64,000 bases of DNA. It comes from Ruegeria lacuscaerulensis. GTDB taxonomy: Bacteria > Pseudomonadota > Alphaproteobacteria > Rhodobacterales > Rhodobacteraceae. The position numbers and the translations under genes are program-made. The notes under the pieces were generated by a model. It did not search any database and had not been told where the DNA came from. It saw nothing but the letters and a program-made list of their open reading frames with translations. The stretch covers positions 62,001 through 126,000 of the forward strand of contig NZ_WQDY01000002.1 in assembly GCF_013033355.1 (NCBI RefSeq), written 5' to 3'. Below, piece by piece: positions 9,531-18,605 of the stretch (the stretch's first letter is position 1; each line of letters begins with the position of its first letter).

Positions 9531-10811
9531 ATGAAAGACCTGCCCCCAATGACCAGATTGATTGCAACCACAAGCGCCCTGACACTTTGCGCCGTTTCTG
9601 CGGTCGCTGCCCCGGCGAAAACTGATGTTCTGACCACTTACGCCAATATTGCCGAAGCCAAGTATCAAGACAGCCTGATTGCAGCCCAGACGTTGCAATC
9701 TGCAGTGAACGCGCTGATTGCCAACCCGTCAGATGCAACCCTGAACACTGCCCGCGCGGTATGGATCGCCGCCCGTGTTCCCTATCAACAGACCGAGGTC
9801 TACCGCTTTGGCAACGCGATTGTTGATGACTGGGAAGGCAAGGTGAACGCGTGGCCTCTGGACGAAGGTCTGATCGACTATGTCGATGCCGCCTACGGCG
9901 GGCCGTCGGATGAAAACGAGCTTGCAGCACTGAACGTCATCGCCAATCCAAGCTTTACGCTGTCGGGCGAAACAATCGACGCATCGGAAATCACACCTGA
10001 ATTGCTGGCAGAAACCCTGCACGAAGCAGACGGGATCGAGGCAAACGTGGCCACTGGCTACCACGCGATCGAGTTTCTTTTGTGGGGTCAGGACCTGAAC
10101 GGCCATGATGCTGGCGCAGGTGACCGTCCGTGGACCGATTATGCCCAAGGTGACGACTGCACCGGCGGACATTGCGACCGACGCGGTCAATACCTAAGCG
10201 CAGCCACCGACCTGTTGGTCAGCGATCTGGAGTGGATGGCAACCCAGTGGGCCGAAGGTGGTGATGCGCGCGTTGCTTTGACCGAAAACGAAGCTGCAGG
10301 TGTCGGCGCAATTCTAACTGGTATGGGTTCGCTGTCTTATGGCGAACAGGCGGGCGAGCGGATGCGTCTTGGCCTGATGCTGAATGACCCGGAAGAAGAG
10401 CATGATTGTTTTTCTGACAACACCCATAACAGCCACTATTACGACGGCTTGGGCATCCAGAACGTTTATCTGGGCAGCTACACCCGGATCGATGGAACTC
10501 CGATTTCAGGGGCATCACTGTCCGATCTGGTCACCGCGACCGACCCGGCGCTGGACGCTGAGATGAAGGTTAAGCTGGCCAACACCATGCAGGCATTGGG
10601 CCTAATCAAATCGACTGCTGAAGCCGGTTTTGCATATGACCAGATGCTGGAACGCGGCAACGAAGGTGGCGAAGCCTTGATCATGGGCGGCGTGAACGGT
10701 CTGGTCGACCAGACCAAAACGATCGAACGGATCGTTACGACGCTGGAGCTGGATCAGATCAGCATCGAAGGTTCGGACAGTCTGGATAACCCGAACGCAG
10801 TATTTCAGTGA
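9531..10811 (+). CDS. Imelysin-family (IrpA/EfeO-like) iron-uptake protein
   Basis: A 426-residue exported protein. The first ATG is at 9531; a second at 9549 gives a cleaner Sec signal peptide (MTRLIATTSALTLCAVSAVA) and may be the true start. The imelysin signature GxHxxE appears as GYHAIEF, followed by the conserved WGQDLNG segment and a Cys-containing CTGGHCDRRGQYL loop. Imelysins are periplasmic or surface proteins linked to iron acquisition; peptidase activity is doubtful in most members. The iron box upstream and a strong terminator downstream make it a single iron-regulated unit. Confidence 0.87.
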   Translation: MKDLPPMTRLIATTSALTLCAVSAVAAPAKTDVLTTYANIAEAKYQDSLIAAQTLQSAVNALIANPSDATLNTARAVWIAARVPYQQTEVYRFGNAIVDDWEGKVNAWPLDEGLIDYVDAAYGGPSDENELAALNVIANPSFTLSGETIDASEITPELLAETLHEADGIEANVATGYHAIEFLLWGQDLNGHDAGAGDRPWTDYAQGDDCTGGHCDRRGQYLSAATDLLVSDLEWMATQWAEGGDARVALTENEAAGVGAILTGMGSLSYGEQAGERMRLGLMLNDPEEEHDCFSDNTHNSHYYDGLGIQNVYLGSYTRIDGTPISGASLSDLVTATDPALDAEMKVKLANTMQALGLIKSTAEAGFAYDQMLERGNEGGEALIMGGVNGLVDQTKTIERIVTTLELDQISIEGSDSLDNPNAVFQ

Positions 10812-10817
10812 CCTTGG

Positions 10818-10852
10818 CCGAGAGGCGGCTCACCGCCGCCTCTCGGGCTTTT
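10818..10852 (+). terminator. Rho-independent terminator of the imelysin gene
   Basis: A perfect 12-bp stem, CCGAGAGGCGGC / GCCGCCTCTCGG, with a TCACC loop is followed by GCTTTT. It lies 6 nt after the imelysin stop, so the Bfd-Bfr group downstream must have its own promoter. Confidence 0.88.
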
Positions 10853-10935
10853 GAGAGCTGAATGACAGTATGACGCAGGACTTCCGTCAATTAACCTACC
10901 ATTATAGTCAGATTAGCAGCCTAAGGCATCTTGCC

Positions 10936-11229
10936 ATGATCGTTTGCCATTGCACGAACATCTCGGACACCGAAATCCATGCCGCGATCGACTGGATGCG
11001 CGCGTCGGACCCCCATGCAGTGATCACCCCGGGCAAAATCTATCATGCCCTTGGAAAATCAGCGGATTGTGGCGGATGCATGCCACTTTTCCTAGACACG
11101 ATGCGTTCCAGCGATAAGCTGGAAGTCCCCATGCAACTTCGCGCGTTGCGCAGCGAAGTATCACAGGAGAGTGCAGATGAAGGGCGACCCCAAAGTAATC
11201 GAATACCTCAACAAATCCCTGCGGCATGA
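10936..11229 (+). CDS. bfd: Bacterioferritin-associated ferredoxin (Bfd-like, [2Fe-2S])
   Basis: A 97-residue protein starting at MIVCHC; the upstream in-frame codons lack Bfd similarity and are left out. It has the Bfd pattern C-x-C (CHC, residues 4-6) and C-x2-C (CGGC) about 40 residues later, the ligands of a [2Fe-2S] cluster. Bfd reduces ferric iron stored in bacterioferritin to mobilise it. The C-terminal ~18 codons overlap the start of bfr by about 53 bp, and the tail beyond the Fe-S core is longer than in E. coli Bfd. Confidence 0.83.
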   Translation: MIVCHCTNISDTEIHAAIDWMRASDPHAVITPGKIYHALGKSADCGGCMPLFLDTMRSSDKLEVPMQLRALRSEVSQESADEGRPQSNRIPQQIPAA

Positions 11230-11662
11230 GCTGACAGCGGTCAGCCAGTATTGGTTGCACTACCGTTTGCAGGAAGATTGGGGTCTTGGCCATATGGCCA
11301 AGAAAAGCCGCGAGGAAAGCATCGAAGAGATGGGCCACGCAGACAAGCTGATCGAACGGATCATCTTTCTGGAAGGCCACCCCAACCTACAAAAGCTGGA
11401 CCCTCTCCGGATCGGACAAACGCCCAAAGAAACGCTGGAATGCGATCTGGCCGCCGAACACGACGCGCGCGCTTTGTATGTTGAGGCCCGCGAATACTGC
11501 CGCGAAGCCGGGGACTACGTAACCATGTCCCTGTTTGAAGAATTGATCAGCGACGAAGAGGGTCACATCGACTTCCTCGAAACGCAGCTTGATCTGTATG
11601 AAAGGATTGGCGAAGCCAATTATGCGCATCTCAACGCATCGAAAATGGACGAAGGCGAGTAA
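11177..11662 (+). CDS. bfr: Bacterioferritin
   Basis: A 161-residue ferritin-like protein. ATG at 11177 is chosen over GTG at 11171 because AGGAGA is 7 nt upstream and the protein then starts [12 protein letters not shown], the standard Bfr N terminus. Ferroxidase ligands are visible in [25 protein letters not shown] and [15 protein letters not shown]. The heme-ligand Met seen at position 52 in other Bfr is present in the EEMGHAD region. It stores iron in a 24-mer shell and is coupled to Bfd by overlap. Confidence 0.93.
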   Translation: MKGDPKVIEYLNKSLRHELTAVSQYWLHYRLQEDWGLGHMAKKSREESIEEMGHADKLIERIIFLEGHPNLQKLDPLRIGQTPKETLECDLAAEHDARALYVEAREYCREAGDYVTMSLFEELISDEEGHIDFLETQLDLYERIGEANYAHLNASKMDEGE

Positions 11663-13163
11663 ACTTTCGATCTTGGCGGTGGCGGCTTTGGCGGCCACCC
11701 CCTCACTGTCCGGCGAATTGCAGGACCTTCACCTCAACTTTCTGCCGAGAACCGACGACGAGGCCGCGCGGATCGCCAAAGTGACCGCCCCGCCTGAAGA
11801 TTTCAGCGCACCGCAACAGTTCGAAGAGTTGCCCGCAGGGGCGGCGACTGTTCGTTTGCGCACGGATGCGGACGCGTTTTCGCAACCGTCAGGCAATCTG
11901 GAGTTCGAACAGGAGCTGGACTTCAAGGTCGGCAATGGGCTTTTTAAAAAGCTCTGGGTCTCTTCTCCGTCATCGACATTGGCGTCAGATGGGCTGGGCC
12001 CGCTCTATAATGCGCGGTCGTGCCAGCGATGCCACATCAAAGACGGGCGCGGTCATACGCCAAATGGGCTGAATGACAGTGCCGTGTCGATGTTCCTGCG
12101 CATATCGATCCCCGGCGGGGCCAACCCTACCGAGATCGAAGATTACATCGCCACGCAACCTGAACCAAACTATGGCGGGCAGATGCAGGATCTGGCACTG
12201 CCCGGCCATCCGGCAGAATACCGGCTGGACATCACCTATGAGGACGTCCCCGTTACGCTTGCAGATGGCGAAACTGTCACGCTGCGCAAGCCGACATATG
12301 TCGCCGCAGATTTGGGTTACGGGCCGTTACACCCTCAGGCCATGCTTAGCCCGCGGGTCGCGCCACAAATGATCGGCTTGGGATTGCTGGAAGCGATTCC
12401 GGTCGAAGACCTACTGGCCAAGGCCGATCCCGACGACGCAGACGGAGACGGCATTTCCGGACGACCCAATATCGTTTGGGCCATAGAATATGCAAAGCCC
12501 ATGATGGGCCGCTTTGGCCACAAAGCCGGAATGCCCACGATCATGGAGCAATCGGCAGCGGCCTTCGCCGGAGATATCGGAATTTCAAGCCCGCTTTATC
12601 CTGCTGGCCACGGCGATTGCACTGAATTGCAGGTGAATTGCGTGAAGGCGCCGCATGGCGATGGCTACGACCGCACTTTCGAGATCGACCAGCAAGGCAT
12701 GGACCTGATCACCTTTTACAGCAGGAATCTGGGGGTGCCCGAGCGTCGCAACTTGGGCGATCCACAAGTTCTCCGCGGAAAACAGGAGTTCCACGAAACG
12801 GGATGCACGTTGTGCCACACCCCGTCATATGTGACTCACCGCTTGGAGGACCGCCCCGAGCACAGTTTCCAATTGATCTGGCCCTACACCGATCTGTTGC
12901 TGCACGATATGGGCGAAGGTTTGGCCGACAACCGCCCCGAAGCGCGGGCCACAGGCCGGGAATGGCGCACTGCTCCTCTGTGGGGAGTGGGCCTGACACA
13001 ACAGGTTTCGGGTCATACCCAGTTTCTGCATGACGGGCGCGCCCGCTCGCTGCTCGAAGCGATTTTGTGGCACGGAGGGGAAGCACAGACCGCTCGTGAC
13101 ACAGTTGTTGCCATGCCAAAACCCGATCGCGACGCCCTGATCCGCTTTCTAGAGAGTCTATGA
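11622..13163 (+). CDS. Di-heme oxidoreductase (DUF1111, MauG-like thiol oxidoreductase)
   Basis: A 513-residue exported cytochrome-like protein. Start 11622 (MRISTHRKW) gives a basic N terminus and hydrophobic signal and overlaps bfr by 41 bp. Two heme c attachment sites are present, CQRCH near the N terminus and CTLCH in the C-terminal third. DUF1111 proteins occur next to imelysins in iron-uptake clusters of proteobacteria and are thought to handle electrons for iron oxidation or reduction in the periplasm. Its stop overlaps the next imelysin start. Confidence 0.85.
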   Translation: MRISTHRKWTKASKLSILAVAALAATPSLSGELQDLHLNFLPRTDDEAARIAKVTAPPEDFSAPQQFEELPAGAATVRLRTDADAFSQPSGNLEFEQELDFKVGNGLFKKLWVSSPSSTLASDGLGPLYNARSCQRCHIKDGRGHTPNGLNDSAVSMFLRISIPGGANPTEIEDYIATQPEPNYGGQMQDLALPGHPAEYRLDITYEDVPVTLADGETVTLRKPTYVAADLGYGPLHPQAMLSPRVAPQMIGLGLLEAIPVEDLLAKADPDDADGDGISGRPNIVWAIEYAKPMMGRFGHKAGMPTIMEQSAAAFAGDIGISSPLYPAGHGDCTELQVNCVKAPHGDGYDRTFEIDQQGMDLITFYSRNLGVPERRNLGDPQVLRGKQEFHETGCTLCHTPSYVTHRLEDRPEHSFQLIWPYTDLLLHDMGEGLADNRPEARATGREWRTAPLWGVGLTQQVSGHTQFLHDGRARSLLEAILWHGGEAQTARDTVVAMPKPDRDALIRFLESL

Positions 13164-14173
13164 TGCGTAAATTCGCTTTGGCCCTATCAATATGTCTGCC
13201 TGCAGTGGTGTCGGCACAGGATCGTGGGCAAGTTCTTGCGGATGTGACTGAAGAACACATACTGCCCAGATTTTCTGAATTGTCAGAGGCGACCTTTGTG
13301 CTCTCCGCAACAGCAAAGGCCGATTGTACACCTGAATCGTCTGAACTGCGCGCCGCTTATCACGCTGCTTTCGACAAATGGATTTCCGCCAGCCACCTTA
13401 GGTTTGGTCCATCCGAAGTGGACGATCGTGCGTTTGCTCAGGCTTTCTGGCCCGACACCAAGGGGTTCACAGCCAAAGCGTTGTCCGGGTTGATTGCTTC
13501 GGAGGACACCGCTGTCGAAACCCCTGAACTCTTCGCTGAAACCTCGATCGCCGGTCGCGGATTTTTTGCTTTGGAACAGATGATGTTCGAACCTCAGTTT
13601 TCGGACCAGGGTACCGAGGTTTATCGTTGCGCGCTCATTCGTGCCATCACGACTGACATCAACAGCAATGCCAACGCCATGTCGGAAGAATGGAAAGTCT
13701 ATGCGCCATCGTTGTCCCAGCCAGGTGCCGACAGCCCTTACCGCTCGGATGACGAAGCCCTGCAAGAGTTATATAAATCGCTGGTCACAGGGCTGGAATT
13801 CACCGCCCAAACACGTTTGGGGCGTCCGATGGGGACTTTCGATCGACCCCGTCCCAAGCGCGCCGAGGCACGTCGCTCTGGCCGCTCGCTGAGGCACGTA
13901 GAGCTATCTTTGATCGCACTGAGAGACCTGGCAACACATCTATCCGCAAACCACCCCGAAATTTCGGCCGATCTCAATCGTGCATTGGAAAAAGCAATCC
14001 TCCGCGCACAATCCTTGGATGATCCGACACTTGACGGAGTGTCGTCACCGCAAGGACGGCTTCGTATCGAGGCTCTGCAGCAGTCAGTCGAAGATGCCCG
14101 TCAGATTGCCGCAACTCGGCTAGGCCCGACTTTGGGTATCAGCGCCGGGTTCAACTCATTGGACGGGGATTGA
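13160..14173 (+). CDS. Second imelysin-family protein with altered motif
   Basis: A 337-residue exported protein with signal peptide [19 protein letters not shown]; two adjacent ATGs (13160, 13163) overlap the DUF1111 stop. The fold pattern of the imelysin family is kept (FWPDTKGF, conserved Cys in KADC and YRC), but the GxHxxE motif reads GFFALE, with Phe in place of His. It is therefore unlikely to bind metal at that site and may be a partner subunit of the DUF1111/DUF1513 group. Confidence 0.8.
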   Translation: MMRKFALALSICLPAVVSAQDRGQVLADVTEEHILPRFSELSEATFVLSATAKADCTPESSELRAAYHAAFDKWISASHLRFGPSEVDDRAFAQAFWPDTKGFTAKALSGLIASEDTAVETPELFAETSIAGRGFFALEQMMFEPQFSDQGTEVYRCALIRAITTDINSNANAMSEEWKVYAPSLSQPGADSPYRSDDEALQELYKSLVTGLEFTAQTRLGRPMGTFDRPRPKRAEARRSGRSLRHVELSLIALRDLATHLSANHPEISADLNRALEKAILRAQSLDDPTLDGVSSPQGRLRIEALQQSVEDARQIAATRLGPTLGISAGFNSLDGD

Positions 14174-14176
14174 CGG

Positions 14177-15259
14177 ATGACCAACCGACGTCATTTTCTG
14201 GCCGGCCTGGTGGCTACAGGTCTCGTCCCGATGCGCGGTTGGGCAGCGGTCGGCGCGCCTGATTTTCTAGCCGCTGCGCTCTTTCCAGACGACTCCTACC
14301 GGCTTGTCGGGCTAGCAGTAGACGGTGACATTCAGTTTTCCCTTCCGCTGCCAGCTCGTGGCCATGCTGCAGCTGCCCACCCATCCCGCGCGCAGGCCGT
14401 CGCGTTTGCCCGACGACCAGGTACTTTCGCTGTGGTCATCGACTGCGCGGCAGGTGCTGAGATGGCTCGGCTGAAAGCACCCGAAGATCGCCATTTCTAT
14501 GGCCACGGCGTGTTTTCAGCGGATGGCTCGCAACTCTTCACCACCGAAAACGACTATGAGGCGGGCACGGGTGTGATCGGCGTCTGGGACACGGCGACAT
14601 ATTCCCGACAAGGCGAGTTTCCCTCGGGCGGGGTTGGTCCGCATGACGTGCGTCTGATGCCTGATGGCAAGACGCTGGTCGTGGCAAATGGCGGGATCGA
14701 AACCCACCCCGAGACGGGGCGCAGCAAGCTGAACTTACCCGTGATGCAGCCAAGCCTGGCCTATCTGGACTTGGCGGGCACGGTGCTAGAGCAGGTCACG
14801 CTGCCAAGAGCGCTGCACAAGAATTCGATCCGCCATCTGGCGGTGCGGTCTGACGGGCTGGTGGCGTTTGCGATGCAATGGCAGGGGGACAGCACGCAGC
14901 ATCCTCCGCTACTGGGTCTGCACCAGCGCGGCGAGCCCCCCCGCTTGTTGGCCGCCTCAGAAGCCGACCAGAACACGCTTCAGGGCTACGCCGGCAGCAT
15001 CGCCTTTACTAAAGACGGCCAAAGCGTCGCCATCACATGCCCGCGCGGCAATGCGTTGCATCAATTCGACGTCACTACCGGCGCGCTGACCGCCGCTCTC
15101 ACTCTCGAGGATGTCTGCGGCATCGGCCCCGGCCCCACGGGATTTGTCTTTACCACCGGAACCGGGCAGATCGGAGCCTTCACCTCGTCAGTCCGCATCT
15201 CAGCCCACCCAGACTGCCAGTGGGACAATCACTTGATCCCGGTCGGCACTTGCGCGTAA
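14177..15259 (+). CDS. DUF1513 beta-propeller-like protein with Tat signal
   Basis: A 360-residue protein beginning MTNRRHFLAGLVATG, a twin-arginine signal, so it is exported folded. The body has repeated short beta-strand segments (GVFSADGSQLFTTEND, GVGPHDVRLMPDGKTLVVANGG, HLAVRSDGLVAFAM) as in WD40/YVTN-like propellers. DUF1513 genes regularly close imelysin-DUF1111-imelysin clusters. It starts 3 nt after the imelysin stop. The biochemical role is not established; involvement in periplasmic iron handling is inferred from the cluster. Confidence 0.85.
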   Translation: MTNRRHFLAGLVATGLVPMRGWAAVGAPDFLAAALFPDDSYRLVGLAVDGDIQFSLPLPARGHAAAAHPSRAQAVAFARRPGTFAVVIDCAAGAEMARLKAPEDRHFYGHGVFSADGSQLFTTENDYEAGTGVIGVWDTATYSRQGEFPSGGVGPHDVRLMPDGKTLVVANGGIETHPETGRSKLNLPVMQPSLAYLDLAGTVLEQVTLPRALHKNSIRHLAVRSDGLVAFAMQWQGDSTQHPPLLGLHQRGEPPRLLAASEADQNTLQGYAGSIAFTKDGQSVAITCPRGNALHQFDVTTGALTAALTLEDVCGIGPGPTGFVFTTGTGQIGAFTSSVRISAHPDCQWDNHLIPVGTCA

Positions 15260-15361
15260 CTTCGTCAGTTCCCGTCACATAGATTACACTTGGACGAATC
15301 AAACTGCTGCCGTATGGGCAAGCGCAAAACCGCACCCCCACGGATCAAAGGACTGACTTGA

Positions 15362-17251
15362 TTGAAACAGACGCCCGACGCACCGCATTCCATCTACGGG
15401 GTTGAGAAATGGGGCAAGGGCCTTGTCGAGGTGACAGAGCAGGGCGAAATCGGCCTGCGCAATCCGCTGGCCCCTGACGCGGCGGCGATCAGCCTGCCCG
15501 GCATTCTGGCCGATCTGAATGACCGGGGGATCAAGGCGCCGATGGTGTTGCGGGTCAGTTCCTATCTGGAACATGAGATCGCGCATCTGAACGAGAGCTT
15601 TGCCGACGCCATCGCGCGGGTGGGCTACAAAGGCCCCTATCGCGGCGTGTTTCCGATCAAGGTCAACCAGCAGGCACAGGTGGTCGACCGCATCGTCGAG
15701 TTCGGCAAGAAATACAACTATGGCCTTGAGGCCGGATCGAAACCCGAACTGGTCGTGGCGCTGGCCCATCGTCTGGCCCCCGAGGCGCTGATCGTCTGCA
15801 ACGGCGTCAAGGATGCCGAGTTCATCCAATTGGCCATCCTCTCCCGCAAGATCGGTTTCAACACCGTCATCGTTCTGGAAAGCCCGAAAGAGGCGGACAC
15901 GGTGATCGAGGTCTATAACGAGCTGGGCATCGAACCCCTGATCGGCGTGCGGGTGAAACTGACCAACCAGATCAGCGGCAAATGGGAAGAAAGCTCCGGC
16001 GATCGCTCGGCCTTTGGCATGAACACCGACCAACTGGTCGCCACCGTGGACAAGCTGAAGGCGGCAGGGCTGCTGCACTGCCTGAAGCTACAGCACTCGC
16101 ATCTGGGATCGCAGGTGCAGGACGTCAACGACGTGCGCCGCGCCGTGGGCGAGGCGTGCCGGTATTACACCGAACTCACGCGCGAGGGCGTACCGCTGAC
16201 CCACCTGGACCTCGGCGGTGGTATGGGCGTGGACTATACCGGTGAGAAAAAGGCCGCCGAAAATTCGATCAACTACACGGTTGAGGAATACTGCGCCAAC
16301 GTGGTCGAAACCGTTGCCTATGCCATGGATGAGGCCGAAATTGCGCACCCTACGCTGGTCACCGAAAGCGGGCGCGCCGTGGTGGCGACCTCGTCTATGC
16401 TGGTCTTCAACGTGCTTGAGAGCACCCTCTACGATGCACCGACCGGCCCCGAAGTTGAACCCGACGATCACCATTTGGTCGCCGACCTTGCCGCCGTTCA
16501 CGGGTACCTCAGCCAAGACCGTCTGCAGGAATGCTGGAACGACGCCACCTTTTACCGCAACGAATTGCGCGCCCTGTTCCGCCGGGGCTATGTCGACCTG
16601 CGCCAGATGGCCCGCGCCGAGCGTATCTACCTGTCGCTGATGGCCCGCCTCAAGGCGCTGGCGGCCAGTGAGGAACTGGACACGGATGTGGACGACCAGC
16701 TTGAGAAAGTGGCTGATATCTACCACTGCAACTTCTCGCTGTTCCAATCCCTGCCCGATGTCTGGGCCATCGACCAGCTTCACCCAATCGTCCCGCTGCA
16801 AGGGCTGAACGAAACGCCGGACCGCCGCGCGGTGCTGAGCGACATCACCTGCGACAGTGACGGCAAGATCGACCGGTTCATTCTGGCCGACGGCGTCTCG
16901 CCCAGCCTGCCGGTGCATTCCCTGCCCGAGGACGGTGAGTACTTCATGGGCGTCTTCTTCGTCGGTGCCTATCAGGAAACGCTGGGCGATCTGCACAACC
17001 TGTTTGGCGACACCAACGTCGTCACAATCGACTTGCGCGCCGATGGTGGCTTCGACCTGCTGCATGAACAAGAGGGCGATACGATCAGTCAGGTCCTGTC
17101 CTATGTCGAGTTCGACCCCCAAGACTGTGTCGCCGCCTTCCGCAAAATGGTGGACGAGGCGATCTCGACCGGTACTCTGATGGCCAAAGACCGCAAAACC
17201 CTGATGAGCGCGTATCGCGACTCCATCAACGGCTACACCTATTACGAATAA
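15362..17251 (+). CDS. speA: Biosynthetic arginine decarboxylase
   Basis: A 629-residue PLP enzyme of the alanine racemase-like fold (EC 4.1.1.19): arginine to agmatine plus CO2. PLP Lys is in VFPIKVNQ, with GLEAGSKPEL, the glycine-rich phosphate loop LDLGGGMGVDY and the C-terminal helical region typical of SpeA. The start is TTG at 15362: a stop codon precedes it directly, and AAAGGA lies about 10 nt upstream. It opens a four-gene polyamine cluster and is separated from the next gene by 23 bp. Confidence 0.94.
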   Translation: MKQTPDAPHSIYGVEKWGKGLVEVTEQGEIGLRNPLAPDAAAISLPGILADLNDRGIKAPMVLRVSSYLEHEIAHLNESFADAIARVGYKGPYRGVFPIKVNQQAQVVDRIVEFGKKYNYGLEAGSKPELVVALAHRLAPEALIVCNGVKDAEFIQLAILSRKIGFNTVIVLESPKEADTVIEVYNELGIEPLIGVRVKLTNQISGKWEESSGDRSAFGMNTDQLVATVDKLKAAGLLHCLKLQHSHLGSQVQDVNDVRRAVGEACRYYTELTREGVPLTHLDLGGGMGVDYTGEKKAAENSINYTVEEYCANVVETVAYAMDEAEIAHPTLVTESGRAVVATSSMLVFNVLESTLYDAPTGPEVEPDDHHLVADLAAVHGYLSQDRLQECWNDATFYRNELRALFRRGYVDLRQMARAERIYLSLMARLKALAASEELDTDVDDQLEKVADIYHCNFSLFQSLPDVWAIDQLHPIVPLQGLNETPDRRAVLSDITCDSDGKIDRFILADGVSPSLPVHSLPEDGEYFMGVFFVGAYQETLGDLHNLFGDTNVVTIDLRADGGFDLLHEQEGDTISQVLSYVEFDPQDCVAAFRKMVDEAISTGTLMAKDRKTLMSAYRDSINGYTYYE

Positions 17252-17274
17252 CCCCCTGAGAGGAGACGACCCCC

Positions 17275-18498
17275 ATGGGAACTTTGAGTGGCAAAACACT
17301 GGTTGTCGGCGCAGGCGGCGTATCCCACGCCGCCGTGCACAAGATGGCGATGAACTCGGACATCTTCACCGAGATCACTCTCGCCAGCCGCACGAAATCG
17401 AAATGCGATGCCATCGCCGCAGCCGTGAAAGAACGCGTTGGGGTCGAGATCAAGACCGCCAAACTGGACGCCTACAAGGTCGAAGACACGGTCAAACTGA
17501 TCAAGGAAACCGGGGCCGAGATCCTTGTAAACCTCGCCCTGCCCTATCAGGATCTGGTGCTGATGGATGCCTGCCTTGAGGCCGGTATCCACTACATCGA
17601 CACCGCGAACTATGAGCCAGAGGACGAGGCCAAGTTCGAATACCACTGGCAATGGGCCTATCAGGAGCGCTTCAAAGCGGCCGGCCTGACCGCCATTCTC
17701 GGGTCTGGCTTCGATCCGGGTGTGACCAGCGTATTCGCCAAATGGCTGAAGAAACACAAGCTCGACACGATCCGCCAGATCGACGTTCTGGACGCCAATG
17801 GCGGCAGCAACGATCAGGAATTCGCCACCAACTTCAACCCGGAAATCAACCTGCGCGAAGTGCTGGCCGAAGTCCGCCACTGGGAAGGTGGTGAGTGGAA
17901 ACACTCCCCCGCCATGACCCATAAGGTCGAGTTCGACTTCCCCGCCATCGGCCCAAAGAACATGTACCTGATGTATCACGAGGAACTGGAGAGCCTCAGC
18001 ACCCACTTCCCCGAGATCGAGCGCGCCCGATTCTGGATGACGTTCGGCGACGCCTACATCATGCACGCCAAAGTGCTGGAAAACGTCGGCATGACTCGCA
18101 TCGATCCGGTGATGCATGACGGCAAGGAAATCATCCCGATCCAGTTCCTGAAAACCTTGCTGCCCGATCCCGGCGATCTGGGCGCGGAAACCAAGGGCAA
18201 AGCCTGCATCGGCGACATCGCCACAGGTCAGGCCAAGGATGGCTCAGGCGAAAAGACCTTCTACATCTACAACATCTGCGACCACGAGGAGTGCTACGCC
18301 GAGGTCGGCAGCCAGGCCGTTAGCTACACCACCGGCGTTCCAGCAATGATCGGCGCGGCCCAGGTGCTGAAAGGCAACTGGACCGAGCCCGGCGTCTGGA
18401 ACATGGAACAGCTCGATCCCGATGACTTCATGGACATGCTGAACACCCACGGCTTGCCGTGGCAGGTCCACGAACTCGACGGCCCGGTCACCTTCTGA
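17275..18498 (+). CDS. Carboxy(nor)spermidine dehydrogenase (saccharopine dehydrogenase family)
   Basis: A 407-residue NADPH-dependent enzyme that condenses putrescine (or diaminopropane) with aspartate semialdehyde to carboxyspermidine. The N-terminal Rossmann motif VVGAGGVSHAAVHK, IHYIDTANYEPEDE, GFDPGVTSVFA and the DANGGSNDQE segment match the LYS1-like carboxynorspermidine synthases. AGAGGAG lies before the ATG. Position between speA and nspC supports a role in spermidine synthesis without S-adenosylmethionine decarboxylase. Confidence 0.92.
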   Translation: MGTLSGKTLVVGAGGVSHAAVHKMAMNSDIFTEITLASRTKSKCDAIAAAVKERVGVEIKTAKLDAYKVEDTVKLIKETGAEILVNLALPYQDLVLMDACLEAGIHYIDTANYEPEDEAKFEYHWQWAYQERFKAAGLTAILGSGFDPGVTSVFAKWLKKHKLDTIRQIDVLDANGGSNDQEFATNFNPEINLREVLAEVRHWEGGEWKHSPAMTHKVEFDFPAIGPKNMYLMYHEELESLSTHFPEIERARFWMTFGDAYIMHAKVLENVGMTRIDPVMHDGKEIIPIQFLKTLLPDPGDLGAETKGKACIGDIATGQAKDGSGEKTFYIYNICDHEECYAEVGSQAVSYTTGVPAMIGAAQVLKGNWTEPGVWNMEQLDPDDFMDMLNTHGLPWQVHELDGPVTF

Positions 18499-18505
18499 TC
18501 CGCGC

Positions 18506-18526
18506 GGGCGGCCCCCACGGCCGCCC
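18506..18526. terminator. Hairpin after the carboxyspermidine dehydrogenase gene
   Basis: A perfect 8-bp stem, GGGCGGCC / GGCCGCCC, with a CCCAC loop, 7 nt after the stop. There is no T-run, so it is a weak terminator or an mRNA-stabilising hairpin. It is followed by the repeated intergenic element at 18529. Confidence 0.5.
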
Positions 18527-18528
18527 TG

Positions 18529-18586
18529 CTTCATCTGGCTAAAAATACCTCGGGGGGGACCGGGGGGCTGGCCCCCCGGCCTCTCC
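18529..18586 (-). repeat. Intergenic repeat element, copy 1
   Basis: The 22 bp at 18529-18550 (reverse strand: AGGTATTTTTAGCC then AGATGAAG) are identical to 60094-60115 on the plus strand. Both copies sit beside a G6/C6 hairpin: CCGGGGGG-CTGG-CCCCCCGG here, GGGGGGCTG..CCCCCC in copy 2. This looks like a small family of dispersed intergenic units, not a gene. Confidence 0.7.
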
Positions 18587-18605
18587 ACAATCGGAGACGC
18601 CTGAC

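Noticed and set aside
15299..17299. Two long open frames on the minus strand opposite speA (259 and 403 codons).
   Set aside because: They mirror the codon structure of speA, which has complete PLP-enzyme motifs; their sequences carry no domain and no ribosome site.
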